A stretch of 64,000 nt of DNA from Rickettsiella endosymbiont of Rhagonycha lignosa (GTDB lineage Bacteria > Pseudomonadota > Gammaproteobacteria > Diplorickettsiales > Diplorickettsiaceae), in assembly GCF_964031165.1 (NCBI RefSeq), contig NZ_OZ035011.1, forward strand, positions 285,001-349,000, read 5' to 3'. The notes beneath the pieces were generated by a model that searched no databases, was not told where the DNA came from, and saw only the letters and a program-made list of their open reading frames with translations. A program made the translations under genes and the position numbers. How positions within the stretch are numbered: the stretch's first letter is position 1; each line of letters opens with the position of its first letter. Below are positions 19,790-29,543 of this stretch, piece after piece.

Positions 19790-20395
19790 TTATTTAAGAC
19801 CTTCTGCAGTCAAGGCAGCTTGCACAGCGGGACGTTTAGCAATGTGCTCAAAATAGGCCAATATATGTTTATATTTACCCATATCGAATTTCATGGCAAA
19901 TCCCCAACGCAAAATAGTAAATAGGTAAGCGTCGGCTACCGTGAAATGATTTCCCTGTAAATATTCGTCTTTTTTTAGAACTTCATCGAGATATTTAAAT
20001 TGTGTTTCCAGTTTTGCTCGCAGAATTATTTTACATTCCTCCGGTGTTTCTGGGTGAAATAGAGGGCTAAAGCTTTTATGTAGTTCGGAAGTTATATAAG
20101 CAAGCCATGTGATGGTTTGATAGCGTGACAAGTTGCCCACAAGTGCAATTAGGTTGGAATTTGGTTTCTTCTCTGCCAAATAGAGTACGATAGCTATACC
20201 TTCGGTTAGTAAGTTACCATCGTCTAATAATAATGCAGGTACTTGTCCTTTGGGGTTGATGCTCAGGTAATCTTTTCCGGAAGCCGTCTTTTTTTTCACT
20301 AAATCCACTTTTTCTAATGTAAAATCTTGTCCTGTTTCACATAACACGATATGCGGAGACAACGAACAAGCTCCTGGACTATAAAATAATTTCAT
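19790..20395 (-). CDS. gstA: Beta-class glutathione transferase
   Basis: Conjugates or binds glutathione in detoxification. The 201-residue protein starts MKLFYSPGACSLSPHIVL, with Cys at residue 10 as in bacterial beta-class enzymes, then has NPKGQVPALLLDDG and LTEGIAIVLYLAEK for glutathione binding and the C-terminal helical HFTVADAYLFTILRW. Length is standard. Its 3' end is duplicated in decayed form at 18485-18583 on the other side of the broken methyltransferase. Confidence 0.93.
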   Translation of the reverse strand: MKLFYSPGACSLSPHIVLCETGQDFTLEKVDLVKKKTASGKDYLSINPKGQVPALLLDDGNLLTEGIAIVLYLAEKKPNSNLIALVGNLSRYQTITWLAYITSELHKSFSPLFHPETPEECKIILRAKLETQFKYLDEVLKKDEYLQGNHFTVADAYLFTILRWGFAMKFDMGKYKHILAYFEHIAKRPAVQAALTAEGLK

Positions 20396-20531
20396 TCTAC
20401 CTCCGTTAATAAAAAACTGAGTCCAAAGTAAACTGATTAATTTTTAATTCCTTTCTTGAGCACTATTGGTATTACATTCTTTTTTTTTGTTAAAAAAATT
20501 AACTTCTAGTTTAATAATTGTAATGTTCCTT

Positions 20532-20808
20532 TTAGGCAGGATCGCTATGGCTGATATAGATGATACTGAGTTTTTTTACCTGATTTTTTTATTAATGTAA
20601 CTAGTTTTTCGGCATCATTTTTTTGGAACTGGGCATCGACAAGGATGGCTTTTTTATTACCTAGGATCAATGTCGAAGATACAGGAAACAAGGATGCGCT
20701 GCCTGGGTTATAGACTCTAAGCGTTAATTTGCTGGGTTCTGCAAAACTTAACGCAGAATATAAAATGATGGAGAGAGAAAAAAGTTTGCACAGTTTTTTC
20801 AAGCGCAT
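20532..20808 (-). pseudogene. Truncated, frameshifted exported metallo-beta-lactamase-fold protein
   Basis: The reading frame from 20808 gives a signal peptide (ends LSFA) and then LTLRVYNPGSASLFPVSSTLILGNKKAILVDAQF, typical of exported MBL-fold hydrolases, but stops after 87 residues. After GKK a shifted frame reads LSIIYISHSDPA then stop, matching the expected zinc-motif start (IYISHGDPD in relatives). The remaining two thirds of the protein is gone. It is therefore a remnant and should not have hydrolase activity. Confidence 0.82.
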
Positions 20809-20968
20809 ACCAGCAACCTCTACTTTCTGAGTAGCTTCAGTCTACAAAGGATTACCAAAAAAGTCCAAGCAATAAGATAATTTCAGGGAATATTTTTTTT
20901 ATTCTTTAATCTTTTTTTAACATAAAATAACGTATAATCATTGTGCTAATAACAATTGGAGATTGTCT

Positions 20969-21460
20969 ATGAACGAAAGAAACGCATTATATTTACTGTC
21001 TTTTTTATGTTTTTTATTGAGAAGATATCATGTAAACAATGGTTTACATGTTGAGCCTAAATTAAAAAATGAGCTAGCTGGGATCATGACATCGCCAATG
21101 TACAATAAGGAGCGCGATCGCGAATTTATCGAGAGTAGGATAATGGGAAATCCGTGGTTTATGATTGACGTGTGCATATCAATGTCGCTTTTAATGGTTT
21201 CAGCCGCCTTATTTTTTAGAGCGTTAAATATAGACAGGCCGGCTGCAGTCGGCGAGCGTGTTGCGGAAGAGCAAAACAGAGCAAATGTTCAAGATAGGCC
21301 TGTTGTACCTACACAGCTAAACGTAACTACGCAGCAAGCTCAGATAAACCCAGCCGCTCTTTTCCAACCTTCTACGAGCTCTTCCAATACGGACGTTGCT
21401 GAAGCTTCTTCTTCTTTTACAAATAATGAGCAGCAAACAAGTAGCAAAAAAACCAGATAA
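20969..21460 (+). CDS. Orphan membrane protein, 163 aa
   Basis: No family recognised. I chose ATG 20969, which has GGAG six to seven bases upstream, over the in-frame TTG at 20963. A hydrophobic stretch lies at about residues 5-17 and a clear membrane span at about 58-78 (FMIDVCISMSLLMVSAALFF). The tail from about residue 85 is polar, rich in Ala, Gln, Ser and Thr, and looks unstructured (STSSSNTDVAEASSSF). It lies alone before umuD and is followed by a perfect AT-rich hairpin at 21483-21515. Confidence 0.6.
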   Translation: MNERNALYLLSFLCFLLRRYHVNNGLHVEPKLKNELAGIMTSPMYNKERDREFIESRIMGNPWFMIDVCISMSLLMVSAALFFRALNIDRPAAVGERVAEEQNRANVQDRPVVPTQLNVTTQQAQINPAALFQPSTSSSNTDVAEASSSFTNNEQQTSSKKTR

Positions 21461-21482
21461 TTATATTTATAATGGATATTAA

Positions 21483-21515
21483 ATAGCTTATTTATTTTAT
21501 AAATAAATAAGCTAT
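21483..21515. terminator. Perfect AT-rich hairpin after the 163-aa gene
   Basis: ATAGCTTATTTATT (21483-21496) and AATAAATAAGCTAT (21502-21515) form a 14-bp perfect stem. It lacks a following T tract, so termination is likely but not certain. It ends just before the candidate LexA box. Confidence 0.5.
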
Positions 21516-21519
21516 CACA

Positions 21520-21535
21520 CTGTATATATATATAA
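21520..21535 (+). promoter_or_regulatory. Candidate LexA (SOS) box upstream of umuD
   Basis: CTGTATATATATATAA matches the gammaproteobacterial LexA pattern CTG-N10-CAG in its left half and AT core, with TAA replacing the final CAG. Its position about 120 bp before umuD, an SOS gene in relatives, makes regulation plausible. Confidence 0.45.
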
Positions 21536-21652
21536 ATTTGATATCTGGGGATTTTCTATGAGAGAATCTACTTAATGGCGATGGATGCTTCTTAGCACTG
21601 GATGGGCTTAGATACCCTCGCAGTTATTTTCTATTGCTTTCAGTTAAAGTTT

Positions 21653-22075
21653 ATGTCCAGTGCTTATCGATGTATTATTTCACATACTTATCTTATTCCT
21701 TACCTATCGTCGGCGGTACATGCCGGATTTCCTTCGCCGGCAGATGATTTTTTAGAGGGCCATCTCGATCTGAATGAATATTTGATTCATCACCCGGCGG
21801 CCACGTACTACGTTCGAGTTAAAGGTGAATCGATGATTAATGCCGGTATTCATGATGGTGATCTATTAATTGTCGATCGTAGTTTGGAACCACGTGATAA
21901 TAAAGTAGTGATTGCAGTTGTCGATGGTCAATTAACCGTAAAACGACTTAAAAAATTAAAAAACCAACAATTTGTTTTGATAGCAGAAAATCCAGATTTT
22001 CCGGCGATTGCAGTGAATGAAGAAAATAATGTCAGTATCTGGGGAATTGTCACCAATGTTATTCATCCAGTGTAA
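21653..22075 (+). CDS. umuD: DNA polymerase V accessory subunit UmuD
   Basis: S24-family protein that self-cleaves on RecA filaments and then joins UmuC in error-prone polymerase V. The 140-residue reading from ATG 21653 matches the E. coli length (139). AGFPSPADDF holds the Ala-Gly cleavage site, VRVKGESMINAGIHDGDLLIVD holds the catalytic Ser, and VVDGQLTVKRL the catalytic Lys. A longer reading from 21602 would add 17 residues with no family counterpart. umuC begins 2 bp after the stop, so they form one operon. Confidence 0.93.
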   Translation: MSSAYRCIISHTYLIPYLSSAVHAGFPSPADDFLEGHLDLNEYLIHHPAATYYVRVKGESMINAGIHDGDLLIVDRSLEPRDNKVVIAVVDGQLTVKRLKKLKNQQFVLIAENPDFPAIAVNEENNVSIWGIVTNVIHPV

Positions 22076-22077
22076 GC

Positions 22078-23343
22078 ATGTCTTCCTTTGCATTGGCGGA
22101 TTGTAATAATTTTTATGTTTCTTGCGAACGAGTGTTTAACCCGGCCTTAGAAAAACAACCTATTATTATTTTATCGAATAATGATGGTTGTATTATTTCG
22201 CGTTCGAATGAAGCAAAAGCATTAGGTATTCCCATGGGCGCACCCGTTTTTAAGTACCGCGAGCTGATACGGCGCAGTCAGATTCGATGTTTTTCTTCGA
22301 ATTACGCGCTTTATGGTGATATGTCGCAACGTGTCATGGATTCATTGCGGCGCTTATGTCCGGATATGGAAGTGTATTCCATTGATGAAGCTTTTTTAAA
22401 ACTCGATCATTTTTCAAACTATGATTTAAACACTTACTTAATAGATATTCGCCAAAAAATAAAACAATGGACAGGTATTCCTATTTCGATAGGCTTAGCG
22501 CCTAGTAAAACCTTAGCTAAAGTAGCCAATTTTTATGCGAAACGGCTTATTAAAACAGGCGTTTGTGATTTACGTTCGGTGCTGCACCGAGATTCGTTAT
22601 TAAAGACGCTGCCTATAGAAGAGATTTGGGGAATTGGCCGTAAACTGACTGAAAAACTTCATCATTATTCGATTAAAACCGCTTTTGATTTACAACAGGC
22701 TAATCCAAAAATAATGCGTCGACGCTTCAGTGTGGTGGTTGAGCGTATTATTCTCGAGCTCAATGGTATTTCGTGTCTTGGCTTAGAAAGTGTAGCGGCT
22801 AAAAAACAGATTATGTGTTCGCGCTCGTTTGGGCGGCCGATAACTAGTCTGCACGACTTAAGCAGTGCGTTGAGTCGCTATACCGCGCGTGCTGCTTATA
22901 AATTAAGAGAGCAAGCTTGCAAAGCGCAAGCCATTTATGTGTTTATTACTACTAATAAGCATAAAATCAGCGATCGACAATACATGAAGGGTTTAGCGTG
23001 CTCTTTAGTGACTGCGACGGATGATACGCGCGTATTAATTACCGCGGCACAGCAGGTTTTAAAACAATTGTATAAAACCGGATTTTATTATAAAAAAACC
23101 GGAATTTTATTAATGGATATTATACCGAGTCAGCAACAATCCAATGATCTATTTATTCAGTCAACTTCACAACATTCACGCGCATTAATGAAAGTATTGG
23201 ATGAGACGAATAAGATCTTTGGTTCACATACGCTTTTTTTTGCAGCGGAAGGTAGCGCACAGACCTCTTGGGCGATGCGTGCTGGACAGCGCTCCCCACG
23301 CTACACGACACATTGGCAAGAAATTGTTAATGCAAAGGCCTAA
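22078..23343 (+). CDS. umuC: DNA polymerase V catalytic subunit UmuC
   Basis: Y-family translesion polymerase. The 421-residue protein starts FALADCNNFYVSCERVFNP with the first catalytic Asp, continues with ILSNNDGCIISRSNEAKALGIPMG, and has the EVYSIDEAFLKL motif near residue 100 with the Asp-Glu pair. A little-finger domain and the UmuC C-terminal region follow. Length matches the family. Pairing with umuD indicates inducible mutagenesis rather than a DinB-type enzyme. Confidence 0.96.
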   Translation: MSSFALADCNNFYVSCERVFNPALEKQPIIILSNNDGCIISRSNEAKALGIPMGAPVFKYRELIRRSQIRCFSSNYALYGDMSQRVMDSLRRLCPDMEVYSIDEAFLKLDHFSNYDLNTYLIDIRQKIKQWTGIPISIGLAPSKTLAKVANFYAKRLIKTGVCDLRSVLHRDSLLKTLPIEEIWGIGRKLTEKLHHYSIKTAFDLQQANPKIMRRRFSVVVERIILELNGISCLGLESVAAKKQIMCSRSFGRPITSLHDLSSALSRYTARAAYKLREQACKAQAIYVFITTNKHKISDRQYMKGLACSLVTATDDTRVLITAAQQVLKQLYKTGFYYKKTGILLMDIIPSQQQSNDLFIQSTSQHSRALMKVLDETNKIFGSHTLFFAAEGSAQTSWAMRAGQRSPRYTTHWQEIVNAKA

Positions 23344-23618
23344 TCAAGATTGGATCACGAATTGGATTTAATCTTTATATCTCTATCGGTATGAACTGCC
23401 TTTAAATTTATATGTGGAAAATTAGAATCAGAATAATTATTTTGCATAAATAATTTTTAATTTTTTATTCTAAAATAATTCATTTTTTTGAAATAAATTA
23501 ATCATATTAAAATTAATTATTTTTTTTATTATTTTAATTCATTTTTTATTATTATTTGTAAATAAATGTCACGCATGTTATTTTATTTAAGTAATAGATT
23601 AAAAAAAGGAGTGATTTT

Positions 23619-24614
23619 ATGAGTGAAACATTATGGATTACCATCCCAACTAATGAAGAAAATGAATTAAAAAATATTATTAGTTCAATTTCTAGTAAAA
23701 ATTTATCTAATTTAAGTATTGATCAACTAGTTAAAAAATTACAAAATAATCAAGCCGCAGATTGGATAGCAGTACTGGCTCAGTATAATGCGATACCCTC
23801 TGTTAATAATATTAATACCTCAGAAATGCTGAATAGAGCTAAAAGTGTAAGGAATAAGTTTGCAGAGCGAGGCTTTCCGGACTTGCAAGTTCGACAATTT
23901 GAGCCGCGTGAGTTGCTGAGTTTAGTTATTCTGTGTTATTCCAATCCGACTTTAATTGGCCGTAATTTATGTACAGCTTTAAATGATAATAATAACGAGA
24001 ATGTAAAAAAGGAAATGATTCAATTCTCGGCTTACAGAAAATCTGAAGATAGAGTGCTTCCTTCTCAAAGCAACTTACGTTTACTGGGTACTGCAATTTA
24101 TTTCAATGATACGAATATTAGCTTGCCGCAGAGTGTAATTGATAGAGTAACGCGAGAAACTATTCGCGATGGACGTATAGTTCGTAAACTGGACCAACGT
24201 GGTGGTTTTGAAGAAGTGATAAATGGCCCTGCGAGAGCTAGTGTTCAGGAAAATGCTCATAGAAAGCGAGATGTACCTGAAATAGATAGTCACGCAGTAT
24301 TCCAAAGCTTACAATCGGGCGAATCCTCGCGAGAGGTTTTTGTTCCGTCAAATATAGGCGACGCATCCTCTTCTGCTTCACCTATCAGCTATGGAAACCA
24401 ATCTGAGCTTACTCCACAAGTATTATCTTTAAATGCAACTAATAATGCAGCGAACACGAATAACTTGCATGGTAATGTGTTATTAGGTGCTTGGTTTTTT
24501 TCTTGTGTAGCCAAACCTGCATATGATTATGTCGGAAGTTTTTTCTCAAAGGCTGAACATATAGAACAACCAGAGAAAGAAGCGGCACTATTATCCCCGA
24601 CAGCTAAACCCTAA
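23619..24614 (+). CDS. Orphan protein of unknown function, 331 aa
   Basis: No family recognised. AAGGAG lies 9 bases before the ATG, so translation is likely. The first 210 residues look soluble and helical with many Asn and Ser; residues about 215-285 are low in structure; a hydrophobic stretch at about 288-312 (GNVLLGAWFFSCVAKPAYDY) precedes a short polar tail. The AT-rich 275-bp upstream spacer contains no other gene. It ends at a strong bidirectional terminator shared with rpoD. A secreted or membrane-anchored lineage-specific protein is a guess. Confidence 0.65.
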   Translation: MSETLWITIPTNEENELKNIISSISSKNLSNLSIDQLVKKLQNNQAADWIAVLAQYNAIPSVNNINTSEMLNRAKSVRNKFAERGFPDLQVRQFEPRELLSLVILCYSNPTLIGRNLCTALNDNNNENVKKEMIQFSAYRKSEDRVLPSQSNLRLLGTAIYFNDTNISLPQSVIDRVTRETIRDGRIVRKLDQRGGFEEVINGPARASVQENAHRKRDVPEIDSHAVFQSLQSGESSREVFVPSNIGDASSSASPISYGNQSELTPQVLSLNATNNAANTNNLHGNVLLGAWFFSCVAKPAYDYVGSFFSKAEHIEQPEKEAALLSPTAKP

Positions 24615-24623
24615 GTTCAAGTA

Positions 24624-24657
24624 AAAAGGGACTGATGATTAATCATTAGTCCCTTTT
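24624..24657. terminator. Bidirectional Rho-independent terminator
   Basis: AAAAGGGACT-G-ATGATT pairs with AATCAT-T-AGTCCCTTTT to give a nearly perfect 17-position stem with T tracts on both strands. It serves the 331-aa gene (plus) and rpoD (minus). Confidence 0.93.
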
Positions 24658-24670
24658 CTTTAAAAGGATA

Positions 24671-26602
24671 CTATTCTTGATCAAGAAAGCTACGTAAAGG
24701 TTCTGAACGAGTAGGATGACGTAATTTACGTAACGCCTTGGCTTCAATTTGTCGAATGCGTTCTCGTGTCACATCAAACTGTTTACCCACTTCTTCCAAT
24801 GTGTGATCCGTATTCATATCAATACCAAAGCGCATGCGTAATACTTTTGCTTCACGTGGGGTGAGTGATGCTAGTACTCGCTGTGCAGTTTCTCGTAGGC
24901 CTTCGATAGTAGCGGCATCGATGGGAGATAGAGCGGTTGCGTCTTCTATAAAATCACCTAAATGTGAATCACCATCTTCATCACCAATGGGTGTTTCCAT
25001 TGAAATGGGTTCTTTAGCAATTTTAAGAATTTTACGGATTTTATCTTCCGGTAAACCCATTTTTTTGCTGAGATCTTCAGGAGAGGGTTCTTTGCCCGTG
25101 GCTTGTAATATTTGTCGTGAAATACGATTCAGCTTATTAATCGTTTCGATCATATGCACAGGGATACGAATTGTTCGTGCTTGATCGGCAATGGAGCGCG
25201 TGATGGCTTGTCGTATCCACCAGGTGGCATAGGTGGAAAATTTATAGCCGCGACGGTATTCAAATTTATCGACGGCTTTCATTAAGCCAATATTACCTTC
25301 TTGAATTAAATCAAGAAATTGTAAACCACGGTTGGTATATTTTTTGGCGATAGAAATAACAAGTCGTAGATTGGCTTCGACCATTTCTTTTTTTGCACGT
25401 CGAGCTTTTGCTTCTCCCGCAGACATTTGACGATTGATTTCTTTGATTTCACCAATTGTCATGCCAATTGTTTTTTCTAATTCACGCAACTTATCTTGTG
25501 CCGTAGTGACAGGAATGTGCAAAGATTTTAAGGTTTGCGAATAACTCTTTTTAGCATTGATGTGTTTTTTGAGAAAATTTTCATTAGTCTCGTTTTTGGG
25601 AAAAGTGCTAATAAAAAGTTGGCGTGGCATTTTGGCTTCATTAATACATAAACGCATGATGACACGTTCTTGAATGCGAACCTTATCTAATAAGTCACGC
25701 ATTTTGCGCGTCAATTTATCAAGTTGGCGTGGAATTAATTTAAATTTAGTAAACGCGTCGGCTAATAAGGCGGCTTGTTTTAAGGTTTTTTTATCGTGGC
25801 GACCGTGTTTTTTTTGCGTCGAAATATAAGCTTCGTAAAGTGTTTTTAATTCAGCAAAACGAGTATGTGCCAATTCTGGGTCGGGTCCGCCATCCAGTTC
25901 GCCAAATCCTTCATCATCATCGGTTGCACTTTTAGCTTTGTTTTCATCGCTATCATCATCAGTTTCTTTATCATCGATACTTTTATCTTCACTAAAACCT
26001 TCATCATCTGTTTCCGCTTCAGGCGAAATATTTTTTCCGGGTGGTAATTCAAGTGGGATGGATAATTCTTCTAGATCGAGAAATCCACTAATAATGTCAT
26101 TTAAACGGATTTCTTGTTGTTCATAACGCGTAAAATCGCTCAGTATATCGAAAACATTTTCTGGATATTGTGTGAGTGCAGAGAGTATCGCTTGTAAACC
26201 TTCTTCAATACGCTTAGCAAGTTTAATTTCACCTTCGCGTGTGAGCAATTCAACGGTACCCATTTCACGCATATACATACGTACTGGATCCGTTGTTCGA
26301 CCTAATTCGGCCGCAATATTGCCTAAAATATTAGTGTTTTCTGAGCTGCTTTCTTCTTCTGATGAGTTGTTGGCTATACTCGAAGAAAGCAAAGTTTCCA
26401 TGTCGGGCGGAACTTCATAAACAGGTATGCCGATATCACCGAGCATCAAGATAATTTCATCGAGTTGCAGTTGCTCTTGCTCGGCTTCAGAGATAATATC
26501 TTCCAACAGATGGTCATTGATTTCAGCGTAAGTGACAAATCCTTGCTTTTTACCGTGTGCAATAAGCTCTCGTAAACGGGATTGTTGTTGTTCGAAATCC
26601 AT
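24671..26602 (-). CDS. rpoD: Primary RNA polymerase sigma factor RpoD
   Basis: Housekeeping sigma-70. The 643-residue protein has region 1.1 at the N-terminus, [21 protein letters not shown] (region 1.2), a long acidic insert near residues 185-240, region 2 with [57 protein letters not shown] present in full, and region 4 [33 protein letters not shown]. Length is close to E. coli (613). dnaG, its usual neighbour, is not in the window; folKP is divergent instead. Confidence 0.98.
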   Translation of the reverse strand: MDFEQQQSRLRELIAHGKKQGFVTYAEINDHLLEDIISEAEQEQLQLDEIILMLGDIGIPVYEVPPDMETLLSSSIANNSSEEESSSENTNILGNIAAELGRTTDPVRMYMREMGTVELLTREGEIKLAKRIEEGLQAILSALTQYPENVFDILSDFTRYEQQEIRLNDIISGFLDLEELSIPLELPPGKNISPEAETDDEGFSEDKSIDDKETDDDSDENKAKSATDDDEGFGELDGGPDPELAHTRFAELKTLYEAYISTQKKHGRHDKKTLKQAALLADAFTKFKLIPRQLDKLTRKMRDLLDKVRIQERVIMRLCINEAKMPRQLFISTFPKNETNENFLKKHINAKKSYSQTLKSLHIPVTTAQDKLRELEKTIGMTIGEIKEINRQMSAGEAKARRAKKEMVEANLRLVISIAKKYTNRGLQFLDLIQEGNIGLMKAVDKFEYRRGYKFSTYATWWIRQAITRSIADQARTIRIPVHMIETINKLNRISRQILQATGKEPSPEDLSKKMGLPEDKIRKILKIAKEPISMETPIGDEDGDSHLGDFIEDATALSPIDAATIEGLRETAQRVLASLTPREAKVLRMRFGIDMNTDHTLEEVGKQFDVTRERIRQIEAKALRKLRHPTRSEPLRSFLDQE

Positions 26603-26708
26603 AGCTGCGCTTGACCTCTTGGGAAAGTAATAATTTTATTATATACCTAATTAAGATAAACCTATAAACCTTTAACGTAGAAAAGGCAAGCCCTTTAAGG
26701 CAAAAAAT

Positions 26709-28052
26709 ATGCTAATACTCAGTTTAGGTACAAACTTGGGCGATAGTTTAAACAACCTACGCTTAGGCCTGCAATTATTACAAAAATCACGGAAGATTGC
26801 ACCTTTACAAATTTCTCCTCTTTATAGTTCATCAGCACTACTTCCTGCTTATGCACCTGTGGCTTGGAATAGACCTTTTTTAAATCTAGCAGTTGCTTGC
26901 GAAACAGATTTGTCTCCATTAGAGGTGTTGAAGCTTATTAAGCAAATTGAGCGCCAGCTTGGTAGAGAAGAAAACCAACGTTGGGCACCACGAATTATCG
27001 ATATTGATATTTTAGCTTGGGATAATTGTGTGATTGATCAAATCGGGCTAAAAATCCCCCACACCGAATTATTATCTAGACCTTTTGCTTTATGGCCATT
27101 GTTGGATTTGTGGCCGGATTGGCAGCATCCCAGTGCTGAACTTACTGAACTATTACAACGTTGGGGTTCACGGTATACCGGAGAGTTAGCCCCCTGCGGG
27201 ACCAAACAACTCCCACATCGTTTAGAAGGGAGTGCCTTAGTTGGAATATTAAATATAACGCCTGATTCTTTTTCTGATGGAGGTAAATTTATTAGCGTAC
27301 CTAATGCACTGGCGCAAGCGGAAAAATTGATGCGCGAGGGGGCTGAAGTGTTGGATATAGGAGCCGAATCGACACGACCAGGTGCTACGCCGGTTTTACC
27401 AGAAACCGAGTGGAGGCTGTTAAAGCCCGTTTTAACAGCATTAAAAGAACAGTGTAAGCAGTGGGCATTTAAACCAAAGATTAGTATCGATACGCGACAT
27501 TCCATCGTAGCAGAAAAAGCGATGCAATTGGGTATTGACTGGATAAATGATGTGAGTGGGTTTGTTGATCCAAACATGCGCGCATTGGCCGCAGGCAGTT
27601 CTGTGAAGTGTGTTGTCATGCACAATCTTGGCGTTCCGGCGCAGAAAAATGTCGTATTGGCTTCACACCCTAATATTTGTGAGCAAATATTAGATTGGAC
27701 AGAGCAACGTTTTGATGAATTACTTGATGCAGGTGTCGATGCAAACCAACTCATTTTTGATATTGGCATCGGTTTTGGTAAAACATCTCAACAATCTATA
27801 TTTTTGTTGAAAAATATTAAGCAATTTCGACGTTTAAATTGTCCTATATTGGTAGGGCATTCACGAAAATCTTTTTTAAATTTGATAACAGAAAAACCTT
27901 TTCCAGACAGAGACTTTGAAACCGCGATGGTGTCCTATCAATTAGCAGCGCAGGGCGTAAATTATTTGCGTGTTCACAATGTGGGTTTAAATTCAGAAGC
28001 TATTGCTATGGCAACGCAACTTATTTCGAAGGATGAGTTAGTAACTGCATAG
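26709..28052 (+). CDS. folKP: Bifunctional HPPK-DHPS (FolK-FolP fusion)
   Basis: Carries out two consecutive folate steps: pyrophosphorylation of 6-hydroxymethyl-dihydropterin, then condensation with p-aminobenzoate. Residues 1-150 are HPPK (SLGTNLGD at the start, RWAPRIIDIDIL near residue 95). Residues 175-447 are DHPS (GILNITPDSFSDGG near 178, ESTRPGA, the Arg-His end GHSRKSF near 375). The join is a short linker at about 150-172. Such a fusion is known in Francisella, while E. coli keeps separate genes. It sits beside the glycine cleavage genes, which supply one-carbon units. Confidence 0.95.
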   Translation: MLILSLGTNLGDSLNNLRLGLQLLQKSRKIAPLQISPLYSSSALLPAYAPVAWNRPFLNLAVACETDLSPLEVLKLIKQIERQLGREENQRWAPRIIDIDILAWDNCVIDQIGLKIPHTELLSRPFALWPLLDLWPDWQHPSAELTELLQRWGSRYTGELAPCGTKQLPHRLEGSALVGILNITPDSFSDGGKFISVPNALAQAEKLMREGAEVLDIGAESTRPGATPVLPETEWRLLKPVLTALKEQCKQWAFKPKISIDTRHSIVAEKAMQLGIDWINDVSGFVDPNMRALAAGSSVKCVVMHNLGVPAQKNVVLASHPNICEQILDWTEQRFDELLDAGVDANQLIFDIGIGFGKTSQQSIFLLKNIKQFRRLNCPILVGHSRKSFLNLITEKPFPDRDFETAMVSYQLAAQGVNYLRVHNVGLNSEAIAMATQLISKDELVTA

Positions 28053-28078
28053 CAGAACTAATCATGAATGCAAAAAAA

Positions 28079-29530
28079 TTAACTTTCCCAGATAAGATCT
28101 AATTCTCGCACTGCTTTCACATCATCTAAACGTTGTAGACTTAAATGATGCGGTGCATTATTTAAATGCGTTGGATTTTCTTTTGCTTCGATAAGGATTT
28201 TTTTCATCGCCATTATAAATTGATCCAATTCCTGCTTTGACTCAGTTTCCGTAGGTTCTATCAATAAGCATTCAGGAACGAGTAAAGGAAAATAGGTTGT
28301 GGGTGCGTGAAAACCAAAATCAAGCAAACGTTTACCCACATCCATCGCTGTAATGTTAAATTGTTTGGCTAAAGTTTTTAGCGTCAAAATAAATTCATGA
28401 CTAGCACGTCGCTGTGGAAAAGCAGGAATATATCCAATTTGTTGTAATCGTTTAAGTAAATAATTGGCATTCAGCGTAGCGATTTCTGATACGCGCTTTA
28501 ATCCTTCACGCCCTAATAATCGAGCATAGACATAAGCGCGTAAAAGAATACCGGTATTTCCCATAAACGTAGATAAGCGACCAATACTTTGTGGTCGATC
28601 GGGTAGATCGAGCCATCGATAACGATTATTTTCGTAAGTAACGGTTGGGATGGGTAAAAATGGTAGGAGACGTTTTCCAACAGCAACGGGTCCCGCACCA
28701 GGACCGCCGCCACCATGGGGTGTGGCAAAAGTTTTATGTAAGTTGAGGTGCATGACATCAAAGCCCATATCACCAGGCCGAACTTTACCTAATATCGCAT
28801 TCAGATTAGCGCCATCATAATAAAGTAACCCACCTGCTTGATGGATAATGTGAGCAATCTGTTCAATTTGCCTTTCAAATATTCCTAAGGTTGAAGGGTT
28901 AGTTAGCATGATTCCCGCAGTGTGAGGTCCAACTGCGGCTTGCAATGCAGCCAAATCTAAATCACCTTCAAGATTAGTAGGGATTTCACGAACTTTATAG
29001 CCACACATGACGGCAGAAGCAGGATTGGTACCATGGGCGGCATCTGGAATAAGAAATTCGGTTCTATCGTGATCATTACGTGAGATATGATAGGCTTTGA
29101 TCATGGCAACACCGGCAAATTCACCTTGAGCACCTGCCATAGGGGTTAATGAAACACCACACATACCGGTTATATCTTCTAAAATCTTTTGAAATTCATA
29201 CAAACAACGTAAGGTGCCTTGGCAACTTTCTACAGGCAATAAAGGATGTTGGTTAAGAAAAGCAGGCGATGATACCAAACGATGCACACCACGTGGATTG
29301 TACTTCATTGTACAAGATCCTAAGGGATAGAAATTCGTATCAATCGAAAAATTTTTTTGTGACAGACGTGTAAAATGTCGTACCACTTGTAATTCAGAAA
29401 CTTCAGGTAGAAAAATTTCTGCTTTCCTCAATAAATTTTCGGGTATACAAGAAAATTTATTCTGCGGTAAATTCGAAGGGATTTGCGCTTTTGCAGTACG
29501 GCCTGTTTGACTTAATTCAAAAATAAGCAT
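28079..29530 (-). CDS. gcvPB: Glycine dehydrogenase (decarboxylating) subunit 2
   Basis: The second half of the PLP-dependent P protein of the glycine cleavage system; it decarboxylates glycine onto lipoyl-GcvH together with GcvPA. The 483-residue protein has the PLP-binding segment [19 protein letters not shown] near residue 262 with the Schiff-base Lys, and the N-terminal [13 protein letters not shown] and [16 protein letters not shown] blocks typical of this subunit. It lies 13 bp after gcvPA in a gcvT-gcvH-gcvPA-gcvPB operon. Confidence 0.96.
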   Translation of the reverse strand: MLIFELSQTGRTAKAQIPSNLPQNKFSCIPENLLRKAEIFLPEVSELQVVRHFTRLSQKNFSIDTNFYPLGSCTMKYNPRGVHRLVSSPAFLNQHPLLPVESCQGTLRCLYEFQKILEDITGMCGVSLTPMAGAQGEFAGVAMIKAYHISRNDHDRTEFLIPDAAHGTNPASAVMCGYKVREIPTNLEGDLDLAALQAAVGPHTAGIMLTNPSTLGIFERQIEQIAHIIHQAGGLLYYDGANLNAILGKVRPGDMGFDVMHLNLHKTFATPHGGGGPGAGPVAVGKRLLPFLPIPTVTYENNRYRWLDLPDRPQSIGRLSTFMGNTGILLRAYVYARLLGREGLKRVSEIATLNANYLLKRLQQIGYIPAFPQRRASHEFILTLKTLAKQFNITAMDVGKRLLDFGFHAPTTYFPLLVPECLLIEPTETESKQELDQFIMAMKKILIEAKENPTHLNNAPHHLSLQRLDDVKAVRELDLIWES

Positions 29531-29543
29531 AAAAATTTTTACG

